From: Xiphophorus maculatus
Lineage: Eukaryota; Chordata; Actinopteri; Cyprinodontiformes; Poeciliidae
Length of the DNA stretch: 64,000 bases
Assembly: GCF_002775205.1 (NCBI RefSeq)
Contig: NC_036457.1
Location: 9,586,996 to 9,650,995, forward strand
Reading direction: 5' to 3'
Each line of letters opens with the position of its first letter. Position 1 is the stretch's first letter. The notes beneath the pieces were generated by a model. It did no database searches. It was not told the origin of the DNA and saw nothing but the letters and a program-made list of their open reading frames with translations. Of this stretch, positions 1-12,100 are shown piece after piece. A program made the position numbers and the translations under genes.

Positions 1-611
1 GCTCCACACTGAAGTAAAGACTACAACACAGCTGGATCGCCTATTAACAGTTTGCACTAGTTAAGGATTAGGTTCAGAAAATTGCAGTTTACAGTATTTA
101 AATGTCACCTTAAGACTCTAAAAGAGCGCCTGCCAAGTCCATTTTAAACAGAAATGCTGTACATTACGATGTCTTTCGAGTGTCTTTGAGACCAATGAGC
201 TTGATGACCAATTTCATCTTGTAATTGCTGTGTTCAGTCCCAGTGGAGAAAACCAAAAAGATGCCCCAACAGTGAGAGGGCCCCGAGTCGCTGTTCCGCA
301 ATCTAGTGCTGAAACCAAATGCACAAAAGGGGCCAACAACGAAGAAAATAAACTTTGAGATGAAAAATGTTGCTGTAAAGTTATTCAAGGAAGTTATTTC
401 AGAGGCTGCTGTCCTATCTGTCAGTGTGTTCTGTTTTCAGACGCAGCAGCATTTCAAAAATGTCTTTAGGTTGATTTTGCGAAGACAGACACTAACATTG
501 GATAAAATAATATTCAGCACTTGGAAATGTTTTTTTGTGGCCTGTGTTCTTTTGAGTTTGCTGTAAATATCCTGAGTTATAACTATTTAGAGTTGTAACA
601 GAGAGAATAAA
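1..611 (+). other. possible 3' UTR of a convergent plus-strand gene (nr2e1 by synteny)
   Basis: No protein-coding exon is recognisable here. An AATAAA polyadenylation hexamer lies at 606-611 on the plus strand, after a stretch of moderate GC. In other vertebrates the gene convergent with SNX3 at this position is NR2E1, so this could be the tail of its 3' UTR. No NR2E1 coding sequence is visible, so the assignment rests on synteny alone. Confidence 0.2.
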
Positions 612-2389
612 AGAGATGAAGACTGAACTCAGCTGGTTTCATACATCAGATACCAGGATACAGCAGCAGTTTAAGTTTTTTCATCTTGCAGACTAATGTA
701 GCTCCTCCTACATTTGATTATTTTAACCCTGGAAATGTCCAAGATACAAAACATACAACTAACAATGCATGACATATCCATTTAATGACATGACACATGT
801 TCTTTTGTCACAATTCAGTATAATATTACACCGCTTGACACACCAACAGATCAATGCATTTGATCAACTTTCATGACCTGTTCTGAATATTTATGCAAAA
901 AAACGTATGCTCTTAATCATAAGAGTAGATAGGTTTCAATTGAATACAAAATTTCTCTAATACACAGAGTAAAACAGGCCCAAATGTGTGTAAGCAGCCT
1001 CACTGTTTGAAAAAAAAAAAGTCCCTTAACAATTTGTAGAAAAACCACATGGTGTCTGGCATTATTCATTTAAACTAGTTTCCTGTCTGGAATTGACATG
1101 GGTTAAAGGTTTGGGAATGTTCCAGGAGCTTATTTTAATTTGCAATGTCCTGTTCAAAGCAAGTTTCAATGTTTATGTCTCAGATGATTCCCCCTGCTGG
1201 AACACCCAACTGTGTTGAAGTTTTAGTCACCTTGACTCAAACAGTTCAGAGGACATTCATGAACAACCAAGGTCAAAGCGTTGTTGGGAGACATGTACCC
1301 AAAAGGGTGCTGACCAAGACTTTCATGTTTCAATAGAAAAACTTTGAGGCATAGGCAAAATTGATAGCTGCTCAAAAAGAAAGCCAAATGTTTTCCAGTG
1401 AAATGAAACAAAACCGGTGTTTGGTGAAGAAATGGTGAGGCTTTCAGGCCAAATAACACTGGGAACTTTCAGGCATGGCTATGGTGGTGTCATGCTGAGG
1501 ACTTGCGTCAATATCAGTGGTAGTGGTGTATTTCACTGGAATAAATAAACATAGAGAACAATGGTCATAATTCTTCAACTTCAATCTAGATTGGCAGCTA
1601 GAAAGTTAAAACTTGGGTTAACAACATGCCAAAAGTTTATCTTTTTTTAATAGATAAAAGACTCAACATTAAGCTTCTGGAAAGTCTGAGATCTAAACCT
1701 TATTGATATTTTGAACACTAGGAAACAAGCTCTGCTACTAAAGATAAGAGAAATATGAAGCCAGAATTATTTCAGTTATTGATGGCTGATAAATCCTTTA
1801 GTTTTCTTGCAACTTGCTATAAGAGAATTACACAACTATTATTAGAGGTGCATGTTTATTTTTGAGACTGTGGACAAAATTTGATAAGCCACAACGAAAT
1901 CCTACAATATGCACATAAGTGATATTTTAGAAATTACTGGAATTGTATGTTTAAAGTTCCTAAAAGTCTAAACTAAGTTAAAATGCTTCAGAAAAATCAA
2001 TAAAAGTTTAAAATAATGTTCATGGTGAGGATAAATGCTCTGTTATTGAGACTTGATTCCAGCCAAATTGGTCACATTTGAATCAGGTGCATTACTACAT
2101 TATAAATATTTATTGATTTAACCGCTATTTTACCTGCACACTAAAATCATTTGATAAAAAGCCTTGCAACAGTTGTGCATCATTTGAGCAGACAATTCAA
2201 ACACTTCATACAAAATGTATCTCATCTACTCTAATAAAGACCATTTGAACAGCCACCACTTCTTAACAAAATTGTATTAAGATTTATTTATTAAACACTA
2301 AATACAATTCGACAGTTAGTGCGACTGCATGCAGGCATGATATGGCTCGGACGACAAAATGCACTTTGGCGCGGAGACATTTCACCTGT
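612..2389. other. intergenic, no gene seen
   Basis: This AT-rich stretch lies between the possible neighbour 3' UTR and the distal snx3 polyadenylation signal. Open frames on either strand are short, without splice context or recognisable protein similarity. No RNA gene or clear repeat was found. Confidence 0.5.
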
Positions 2390-2395
2390 TTTATT
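2390..2395 (-). promoter_or_regulatory. snx3: distal polyadenylation signal candidate for snx3
   Basis: TTTATT on the plus strand reads AATAAA on the minus strand, about 690 nt after the snx3 stop codon. It would give a 3' UTR of roughly 0.7 kb, which suits a short vertebrate SNX3 transcript. Another AATAAA lies about 100 nt further on (2283-2288), so the exact end is undecided. Confidence 0.4.
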
Positions 2396-3079
2396 GGAAA
2401 ATTTTTCAAAATAAACAAAAATGGCACAGCAGTATACAAATCTCAAAACGCACATTGCCAGTAGAAATACTGCAGTTCTCTCTGTGTAAACTGCATGCTA
2501 GAAAAAACATGGTGATCTTCGGGTAGGTGCTGGTGGACACGATGCGCGCAGACACACACATGCATCCTTTTTAAGACAACAACTAAGTGTGGCTTGAAAG
2601 TCGAGGTCCGTCGAATGTGTGTATGCATGTTTGAGTGCTGGTTATGGAGAGCAATGTGCCAGTCGTTGATGGAGGATGGTGTGGGACATTACACAAGCGT
2701 TGCATACAAAGAAGTTTCATTCAAAAGTAACATATGAAGGAATATATTCAGGACATAGCTAAATGATAAATATATAATATATTTTTGTTAGTGGCATCTT
2801 TAGACATGAAGAAAAAATATCCGTGAATCACTTTAGACCACAGCTGTGTATAGAACATTCTTGACTTCATTTGGAAGGTCAAAACAGACAATCAGTGATT
2901 AGCAATTACGCTTACATAGGCAAGAAATAATATTTTAGACAATGTAGGAAAGAAGAAAGTGTCACTTAAAAGTTTATTGAGAGACATTTGGAGCAGTGAA
3001 GAGAGCTTTTGGTTGTGGGTCCAAGCTAGACTGAGCCGGACCAGGCCAAGCAGAGCCATGATTATTATTTTTTTTTTTC
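2396..3079 (-). other. snx3: snx3 3' UTR (predicted)
   Basis: This is the sequence between the snx3 stop codon and the distal AATAAA. No coding exon is seen. A proximal AATAAA (plus-strand TTTATT at 2973-2978) lies about 100 nt after the stop and could produce a short-UTR isoform. The UTR boundaries are inferred from the signals alone. Confidence 0.45.
2973..2978 (-). promoter_or_regulatory. snx3: proximal polyadenylation signal candidate for snx3
   Basis: AATAAA on the minus strand about 100 nt downstream of the snx3 stop codon. If used, it would yield a very short 3' UTR. Sequence evidence alone cannot decide between proximal and distal use. Confidence 0.3.
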
Positions 3080-3185
3080 TCAGGCTTGTCTGATTTTGGA
3101 TGGGGTGTAGTTCTTGTCCACAATCTCGTCCTGTAGAAACATGTGTAGGCAGCGTTCGTTCTGAGCTAGAGGGTGTCCGGCCACT
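3080..3185 (-). CDS. snx3: snx3 coding exon 4 (residues 128-162 and stop)
   Basis: Begins with one base that completes Lys128 after a TTTTCAG acceptor, encodes [20 protein letters not shown] through SKIRQA, and ends in TGA (3082-3080). This is the C-terminal helix of the PX domain plus the short tail. Confidence 0.95.
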
Positions 3186-6100
3186 CTGAAAAGAATCACA
3201 TAAGAGCAAGAGATTGTTTTACTCCCATTGAGACAAGGGTGTAGTTATATGAAACTGAACTGGTCGAAAATAAAAATAATTAGGAATCATTTCAATGGCA
3301 CTGATAAAAAGCTTGAACAACCGTTTGTACTTTGCATTTTGTGCATCGTTTGCAAAAATAACCAAAAATAAATAGTCAGGAAAACCTATTTAAGGTGAAA
3401 TAATGAATTCGGTAGATCAATGCCATGTAAATCACTGGAACTCTTGATGTTCACATACACTTTATGATTTATGTGGCTGATGCAGAATTTCACTGATAAA
3501 AAAAAAAAAGATGCTTACACCGTGTGATAATTAATACCACTTTTCTACAACAGTACTTTACTAACAAAACAGTTTTCTAGATACATCTCATGAAAATCAA
3601 AAGAATATTTCCAATAGTGCATTCTGTTAATATAAGCCCGAATCAAATATTAAATCTCCAATAGTTCATAATGTAAGTAATATACGTCTCAGAAAATTTG
3701 ATTTTCATTGTATTGTGACATCCGAAGCTTCTAACCTCATCTAAGAAGAAAGAGAACTGACTGGAAGAAATTAAATGCTTAAACTTTCTGTATCACAACA
3801 TTTTACTCTGGACAGAAAAATGCAAATGAAAAACTAAAGAAATTAAATTTATCAAAAAAAAAGAAAGAAAACAGAAATAATTTCCAAGATCTTCATTATG
3901 AATTTAGTTCAACGCAAATTTTAACCCAAATAAATTTCATATATTTGTCTGCTCAAATTACAAACAAAACTTTTCATGTGAAAGCTAATCAAAAGCAGAA
4001 AATTTAAATCAAAGTCAGCAATTATTACAGCTGGTTTGCTATAAATTCTTGTTTTTAATGCCATTTCCTTTTAAAGAGCCATTCTGACATCAGGTTTTCT
4101 TGAAGGCCCATTGAGATGACGCACAGCAGCATAACGAGAACGGACCAGTGCACCTGAGACCCTTAAACATGACATTCTTTAAAATGCTAAATCACTCGGA
4201 GCAGACCAACATGATAACATTGCACACATGTACGCATCTTAACCTCTGATGGGGAAACATTTGCAGAGAGATGAAACAGCGCAGAATGATTTTCAGGTCA
4301 AGTACCAGAGAAATGACTGGGAAGGAATAAAAAATAAATAAATAAGTAAAAACGATCTTGCCTGATCGGATTCTGCTTAGCGAATATGGAAACATCGGCC
4401 CAGAGGACAAGAGCCATGAGGATGTTAAACATAAAAGCCTTTTCAAACAGGAGATTCAAGCTCTTCTCTCTTACCTGAAGTATAAATTATGTTTAACTGG
4501 CGTAATCAAAAAGTGATCATTCTCCTCTCTCCTCCCTCTTACTTGTTCCACAGCAACAATCATCTTTAGCATTTCAAAAGAATTACTCTTCACAATGCTC
4601 TCAATCACAGACTGAACAATGTTAGCCAGTAATACATCTGAACAATAATATGATCAACAGCAGTGCTTCATTTACAGGAAGCAAAGACAGGGGGATGGGG
4701 GTATAAATCCTAATTACCGAATCATCTTCCTCTACTTTAACATATTTGTGGTTTCTAATTTTCTCAACTGTCTTTACGCGCTTAATATTCCGGCAGGAAA
4801 CACTGGTGCATTTGCACATGAAACAAAGATAATGGCCAAGTCTGCTATAACTGCAAATGATTACAATCACACTGTAACTTTTATTGTTCGGCGTCTGAAA
4901 ACGAGGACATGCTGGATCAAAAATAAGCAGAGGTGCACACACCATCCCGGGGAACCACGCGCTGTAATTTGAGCTGCAATTAACATAAATTACACATCAA
5001 CAACAAAACAAATGTGGGAAAAAAAATTATGTTGTGGGGGTGCATGCTTGAATCCTCTTTTGGTTTTCTTGTCCTTTGCAAGATAATTATAAGAGAATTA
5101 AGAAGGATAGCGGGAAAAAGGCCAACCTGTCTCCAAGGGTTCAGTTTGTTAACAATATGAAGAGAAGTGAAAAAGTTGCATGTAGTTATCACACAAAATG
5201 TTTCATTGTTCTGCAAAGTTCAAGTACCACCTCAGCTCAGGAAGGAGCTGCAAATAACTGCAGCTGCACAGAAGAACTTGTGAAGAATAAATAATTTTAA
5301 CTTCAAAGCAAGATTAAAAAAAAAAAAAGGAAAGATGAAAACGTAAGAGATGTGGACAGACTTACTTGTTGAGAAACTGCTCCAGACCCTGCCTCCGCTC
5401 CTCAATGAAAGAGTCATCAAATATGCCATCGTCTCCTCTGAACGGAAGTTGCCTGAAAAGGGCTTTTCCCGGGAGAGGTGGTACGACCACCTCAAAAAAA
5501 CAAAACAGTCCGAGTTAAAACAGTTACACAAACCTGCATCCATTATTAAGTGCTTTAAATTAATGACTCCAAAACAGAGTGATCTGATTCAATAAGCTTA
5601 TAAGAGCATTCCTGAGTCCTTAATCTAAAGCTAAGTTCACAAAGTAGCTGACTGCGTCTCATTCTGGGGGGTTTTTCTGACCACATCAGACTTTTTAACA
5701 CAGTCTGTCGGGGCAAATTCTGATTTTTCACTTCCCAAAAACAAAAAAAATCATATTTGTGCCACTTTCAAAGGTGAAACTAAATCTGATACGTATCCGA
5801 TTTTTTTCAAAGCGTCTGCAGTCTGAACGGTCCAACGTCACTGATGTGAGAGGTTGAATAATCATGCACCAAAAGAAGCCAGATGCTTAAATTCAGACAT
5901 TAACAATGGTTGACATTCATATTCATAAAATTATGAAAGATGTCAAATCACAATCACTGCTGGTTTCAACCACGCAGCCAAACAGACTTCACTACAGAAG
6001 TTGCCACCCATGCTCCATAAAAGACCATTGCTAAAAGGTTCTGATTAAGCCTGTCACAATAATCAATTAATCAAGAAATAGTTGATTTATCACCAATAAT

Positions 6101-9100
6101 GATGGATTGAAATGAGTTTGAAAATTTCCATCCTGATGACTAATATTTTTTGAATGTCAGTTTTGCTTACGGAGACTTCATAGTCCATTTGGTTGATAGA
6201 TTCAGTTGTGTGTGGTTTGCATTTCTTTTTTACTTACTGTTTTTGGTTGCCGTGTTTGATTATGGATATTTAAAATGTTTGTGGACTGTTTTTTATAAAG
6301 TTACAGTTTATCAGCCTTTGACAGGACAAACCTGCATTGCTATATTGTTTATCACAATAATCTATGAGACAATTTCTCAACCTGCAATATTTGTTATTGT
6401 GACAGGGTTAGCTGAGCTTTCTTTTTTTTAAGCTTCCTTAGTCTCATCATCCTGTGATGATACTGTCAGCTTCTATTGCTAAATAAATATTGAAATTGAT
6501 TCATAGACGGCGGAAACCATCATTACTTTCGTAGCGCGTTGATATGCGACGTCAACATTCTTCTTCCACACATGCAGGTCGCTGTAAGGTGGTGGCGTTT
6601 AGTGTAATTAAAAGAAAATCTAATTGCAGCACAAAATTGAAATTTAGCATCAAGACCTACTGTGTGAATGTAGCCTAAACCTTTTATTATCAAACCCACT
6701 CACAAGGGTTCAAAACCTCATTTTCTTTCTTATTATGTTCCATGGTAGGTATGATCAACATTACAGTCTGTTAGCTCTATAACAGACTGTTAATGTCGAA
6801 CTTATATGGAAAGTTTACCTTGCTTTCTCTCTCTAGCTCCGCTCTGAGCCACTCAAAGTCGCTGTACCGCCTCCGCACAGAGGACTCCTTTAGCTTGAAG
6901 ATGGGAAGGTTGGTCTGAGGACAAACACAAGCAGAACTGTCACATTTTAAAACACTTACTCTGATAACTGTTTCCTTAGAATAGTTCTAAATGTTAGTGG
7001 AAGGCTTTGTGATGTAGGAAGTCAACTTTAAAAGTGGGAAATTTCTTTGCCAACTTAAACTCAAAATCCAGTATGGCTACCCTAAGAGTACACATATAGA
7101 AGGCTGTAATAGTAACATTTGTTTGGATTCTCATATGAGCAGTTGATGTGTTGCTACATTATACTGAATTCCTTAGTGGCTTGTTTAGTTAATTGCAAAG
7201 ATCAAGGTCATTTAGCACAACATTTTAATTTCCAATTTTCAACTGGAATATCTTTAATTTGTAATCATTCACAGATTCAATTTTTAAAATAGGGAAAGGT
7301 AAATGGGATGCAGCTTAGTCTGTAGTTATGAACATCCAGTGACAGCAAGACAACCCTTATTGATTAAAATATAAATATCCTAAATTAATTTAGGGTAAAA
7401 GCTACTAGCAAGGTAGGCCTGAGGAGCGAACACTAGATGAGACAAAAGACAACAAAAATGTTGGGTTGAACTTTGGGGTTCAATGGCATGATTAGGAGAA
7501 AAACGTGGCTTGGTAAGGACAAAAAGAAGTAGAAAAAAGGAACAAATTCAACTAAATTTAAACTGGCCTCAAGGGAACAGAAAACAAAAGTTCAACTTAC
7601 ATTTCCAACAATCTTTTGCTCACCAAGGTCTTTTTCCACTCAAAAAGCATACCGGGTTTTTGTGTGTGTGTTCATGTATGTGAATCCACACGTGTGCACA
7701 TAATTCAAAGTTGCTGTTGACAAGCACTTGAGAGTGAATTTCGAATTAAAAGAGGGAGATGTTTCGACATTGACAGGAACAGTGAAGCAAACAGCAAATT
7801 ACAGCACAATGCCAAAGCTCTTCACTAGTCCTGGCGGTACATGGCCATCCTGTGACAATGTACAAACAAGAAGGGAGTGAATGAGCATTTCATGGGCAGG
7901 CCACATTTACAGAAGGTCAGAATTCAGGGAAAAGGGGAGAATCACAAAAGCAAAGCAACTGAGCAAGTAGGTGCAGAATGAATGCAGCGCGAGCAGCAGC
8001 CTGATCGATGGGCAGGCGACTGTGACTGTGTGCAGGAAGCGAGATGGAGAGTTAACGGTTGAACAAAAGAGAAGAGAGGGTACATGTGGTCATAAAGGAA
8101 GAGCAAGGGAGCTGGAGAGGCTGGGAGCTGCATCTGCTCAGTGCAAGACTAATTGAGGAGGAGGCAGAGCAGAAGTGGCCGTTTCGCACTCATGGTTTCT
8201 CCTTTTAGGACTCTAGCACCTCATTTCTCTTGATCTGCAAAATAAGTCATCCTTACGTCACGTAAAACTCTTATTGAGCTTTAATAAAGAAAATTAAACC
8301 TTATTAAATGGCACATAAATGCTACATTTTGTCAAACATTTTGTAAAATAGTTATTTTTAATCTTTATTCCAGACTTTGAGAAGTAAAAAGCAGCCCCTC
8401 ATTCTATACTTTGCTTTGCACAGTTGGTCAGGAGTGAGGACCCTCGACTCATTTCCTGGAGGCAAGAACTCTACTGAAGTTCAAATTCGCTCACATTTGG
8501 CCATGACATACGTTATGCACCAGATTGATTCTGCGAAGAGAAGCGCTGTTCATGTCGATTCAATATTTGGAAGCAAGGCCAACAAATGGCTTCATTCCCT
8601 GCCATTGCTCAACCACAGCCATTGCAGACTACAATTCTAAAGCAGCGCTGAAGAGTGACATCCTCGTTCACAACTCCTCCTGTTTGCCGATTGGCCAACA
8701 TGAATTTCAACCAGAAAAAACAAGTTCAAGGAAAGTTTCAATTGGTAACAAATAAGTTAATTTTTTTATTTCTCATTTATGCCTCATTTCTTGTTGGTGT
8801 ATAACAAAACAAAATTCTAATTAAAGAAAAATAAAGTCTATGCTTACAGTACGGTATAATGTGAAAATGTTCCATGACTATATCACTTTTGCAATCCACT
8901 GTATGTTCATCAGTACTATGCCTGAATATAAGGGCAGTTCTTATTCATTTACACACACAAAACGCAAAGCAAACAACTTCACTTTAAAGTAATGAATGCC
9001 AGCTATACTTGATACTTTCTTTGGGTTACTCATTTCAACTGGAAATGACCTAGAATCCTCAGTATCTCCAGAGGGTTTCCAAAAGTACAGTAAAGCAAAA

Positions 9101-12100
9101 AGGTTAAAGTGACAGTCGCATAAAGCAGACCATTTCTACATGCTGATTAAAAGCTCTGCCACTCCCACTTTCCCACAGAGTTTTTCTAAAACTCCCCACG
9201 CCTCAAAAAGCATTGCCCCTTACTTCAAGTTCTCTCCAGGTAAAGCCATCAATGAGGCCCTCACTCCTCCTCCTTCTCAGGTCACAGGAGAAGTGGATTA
9301 TCATAGCTTTATCGCCCCAGTGCTCTAGCATTAACTCTGCACTGCTCTCACCGTGGTCCGTCCCCGCTGCGTCGTGTTACTTCACAGCGTGGAGCGCCAT
9401 GAAGTTAATCCCCTCCACAACAGATCACAGTTACAGGTAATCTGCCACCGCCGTGACTCTAATCCCATCATGTGCACACAGGAAAACACTTGACCAAACA
9501 CAAGTGCACACTGACATTTGTAAAGTATGCATGAGATGATGTGCATGATTTGACCAGTGGCTTTGTTGACAATGTAAATGTAAAGGTTTGCAGCCTATTC
9601 GTGAGGAAGCTGAAACCAATCCATGTCAACACAATGATGGCAGCTGTGAAAGTGGAAGTTATGGAAGTCACCTGGACTTTCGGTTCCCTCATCCCTTCAA
9701 ACCCAGTGATTAAGAGATTGGCCTTTCAGGACAAGGGGAGGGATGAAAACGACAGAGCTGAAATCTGAGAGGTCTCACTCTCTTTTTCTCTTGCTCGCAC
9801 AAAACGCTCAGAAAGAGGCGGTGCGTGAGAGTGCCGAGAGTCAAAGATCAGGTTTCCCTGGCCTCTGTTCTCTTCACGGCTGGTTAGAGGTTAGAGCGCG
9901 GCTGTCTCAACTTACTGGCCTCTGTACCGATCAGAACACGGAACCAGCCCACCGTCGTTCAGGTTTTAGCATTTCAGTGACCGTGTAAAACATCACACTC
10001 GGCCTGTTCTAGTTGAAAGGGAAAGAGAGAGAGAGAAAAAAAAAAGGAAACGACGAAAACCAGCTGTTTCCAAAGAGAGAAACACGAGAGGTCATATTTA
10101 AAAGCAAAATATATAAGAGGAGCGTGTTCTAAAAAAAGAAGCAGAAAGCTAGCTGTATCTCTGTCAAAGTAGATCTCCTAGCTTCACTTTCAATTATGGG
10201 CGTACAAGGTGCAATCTGTGCTCCATAGGAAGAGCATGTGAATCATAATGTGTGGGACACAATGCCTTGGGCTCATTGAAACCGGCCTGAAAAGAGGCAG
10301 AACCCTTAAAAAACAGCGCGTCGCTGAAAGAAAGGGGGAGAGTGGACAAAGATCACTCATCTCCAGAGAGAACAGTTCAAGGCCACCATGCATTAGCTTT
10401 TAGCAGGATGGATTAAGTCAAGTTTGAAAGTGCGCATCCTAAACCTCCCCCGTGCACACCCCTCCTTCACCCCTGCCATATAGTCCCCCTTTCAGAATAA
10501 TGGCATAAAAAATGGCAACATAATACCATCTCATTGCATCATATTCCAAAATGGGAAAAAAAAAGGCTGTGAACAAAAGCGTTGGGGCAACGGGTCTTTT
10601 GCTCTCGTCGCTACGTGTACTCTCTCACTCGTTCCCTCGCTTGCCGGCCCCTGTGGCCTGACAGCCTACCCTCTCTCCGACTCGCCTATCTGGCAAAAAG
10701 CTGCTTTGTTGCCATAGTATCAACTCCCACTTTTGATACTGTCATTTCAAGTAGGATATGGTAGCCTTGATACAATATGTTCCCTATTTCCATTAAAATA
10801 GTTGTCGAAGAGGATGCTGTAGACTTTGGATTACACTTGACTGTGGCTGACAAGCTCCCTCCACCCCCCACCTCCTCCGCACACACACACTCCCTGTCTC
10901 TCCCTATTTTATTAATGACCAAAGGCCCCCACCCCAGAACTCAAATGAAAAAGAGGAAGAAAAAAAAAGGAGAGAGGAGAAGCTATGGGAGAAGAGGAGG
11001 GGTAGAAGACCGAGTGAGAGACAGAGCTATAAGAGCCCTTTTATGTACTCTTATCCATAAACAAAGTGAGATCCCAAAGTCCGCTTCCCTGAATGGATGA
11101 GATGGGAACCAACTAAAAAAAAAAAAAAAGAAATTTTGGTAATTCCCATCACCCCTTCCTACACCCACATCCCAGCTCCAACCTGGGGTTTGCTGTGGGT
11201 CCAAACAAAAATACACTTCTTTGCTTGGGAAGCTCTTCCAGAGATCCAGCAATCAAAAGACACCATTAACACTGAAGAATATGGCAGAATTCAGCAGAGT
11301 AACTCTTTCCATTACAGGCATCAGGAATTAGGGGCAAAAATACAGATATTATTATTGCTCATGAACCATTATGAAAAGTTCACTTAAAATTATGAGATGC
11401 AAAATGGATGAAATTGGAGTAGTAGTTTAGGTTCACTGCTATGCTGTGATAAGAAAACACAATAAATATTTAACAATTTAATAAATAATTACTTAATATC
11501 CATTTTACATAACAATTTTTCAATTTTTTTTAAATGAACATAAAAAAAAGTCCAGGTGTACTCGTAAAATATTTTTTTGCCTGACTAACTGCTCTCAATT
11601 TTTCATGAGACCGAAAATGTATGGCTTAAAAAGTTTAGAAAAGTTCAGGAAAACAGGCCATTTTCTAGAAATAACTTTGCTTTCCTATCGGAAAAATAAA
11701 AAACAAATCTGGTTTGTTGATTTAAATCACCAGTTTGAAATCAGTAAACAAGTGGCTGAACAACATCCCTCAATATTACTTCAAATATGCGTCTAACCAC
11801 ATGATAACCCAAGCCAAACATGGAGATATAAGCCAAAAGGACAAACTGACAATATTTTACATAGATGCAAAACAAACCTGACAGCTTAACGACAGTTACT
11901 GTCAGACATGGGTCAGTTACCACTATCAAAGTTTTAAAATGCTTCAAAACCAATAAAATGTGGACTATAATTGTTTTCACATTTTAAATAAATAATTTTA
12001 AAAAAAGATGCCAGAGAAAGTACCAAACTGAGTTTTCTCAAGCTGCCCCTTCTTAACACTTGTCGCAGTGAACTGCCAGTCAGCTTGCTGAAACAGGACC

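Larger units (their letters stand above)
5491..6818 (-). other. snx3: snx3 intron 2, mostly filled by a transposon
   Basis: A 1.3 kb intron. Nearly all of it is taken up by a hAT-like non-autonomous element with a second MITE nested inside (annotated separately). The remaining bases at either end carry only splice signals. Confidence 0.7.

Noticed and set aside
306..566. 86-codon open frame near the window start
   Set aside because: It shows no similarity to NR2E1 or another family, has no splice context and overlaps a frame on the other strand. It is more likely UTR or intergenic sequence.
6150..6431. 93-codon frame with membrane-like hydrophobic residues
   Set aside because: It lies inside the AT-rich nested MITE. 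The Phe/Ile/Val/Tyr content follows from base composition, not from a membrane protein.
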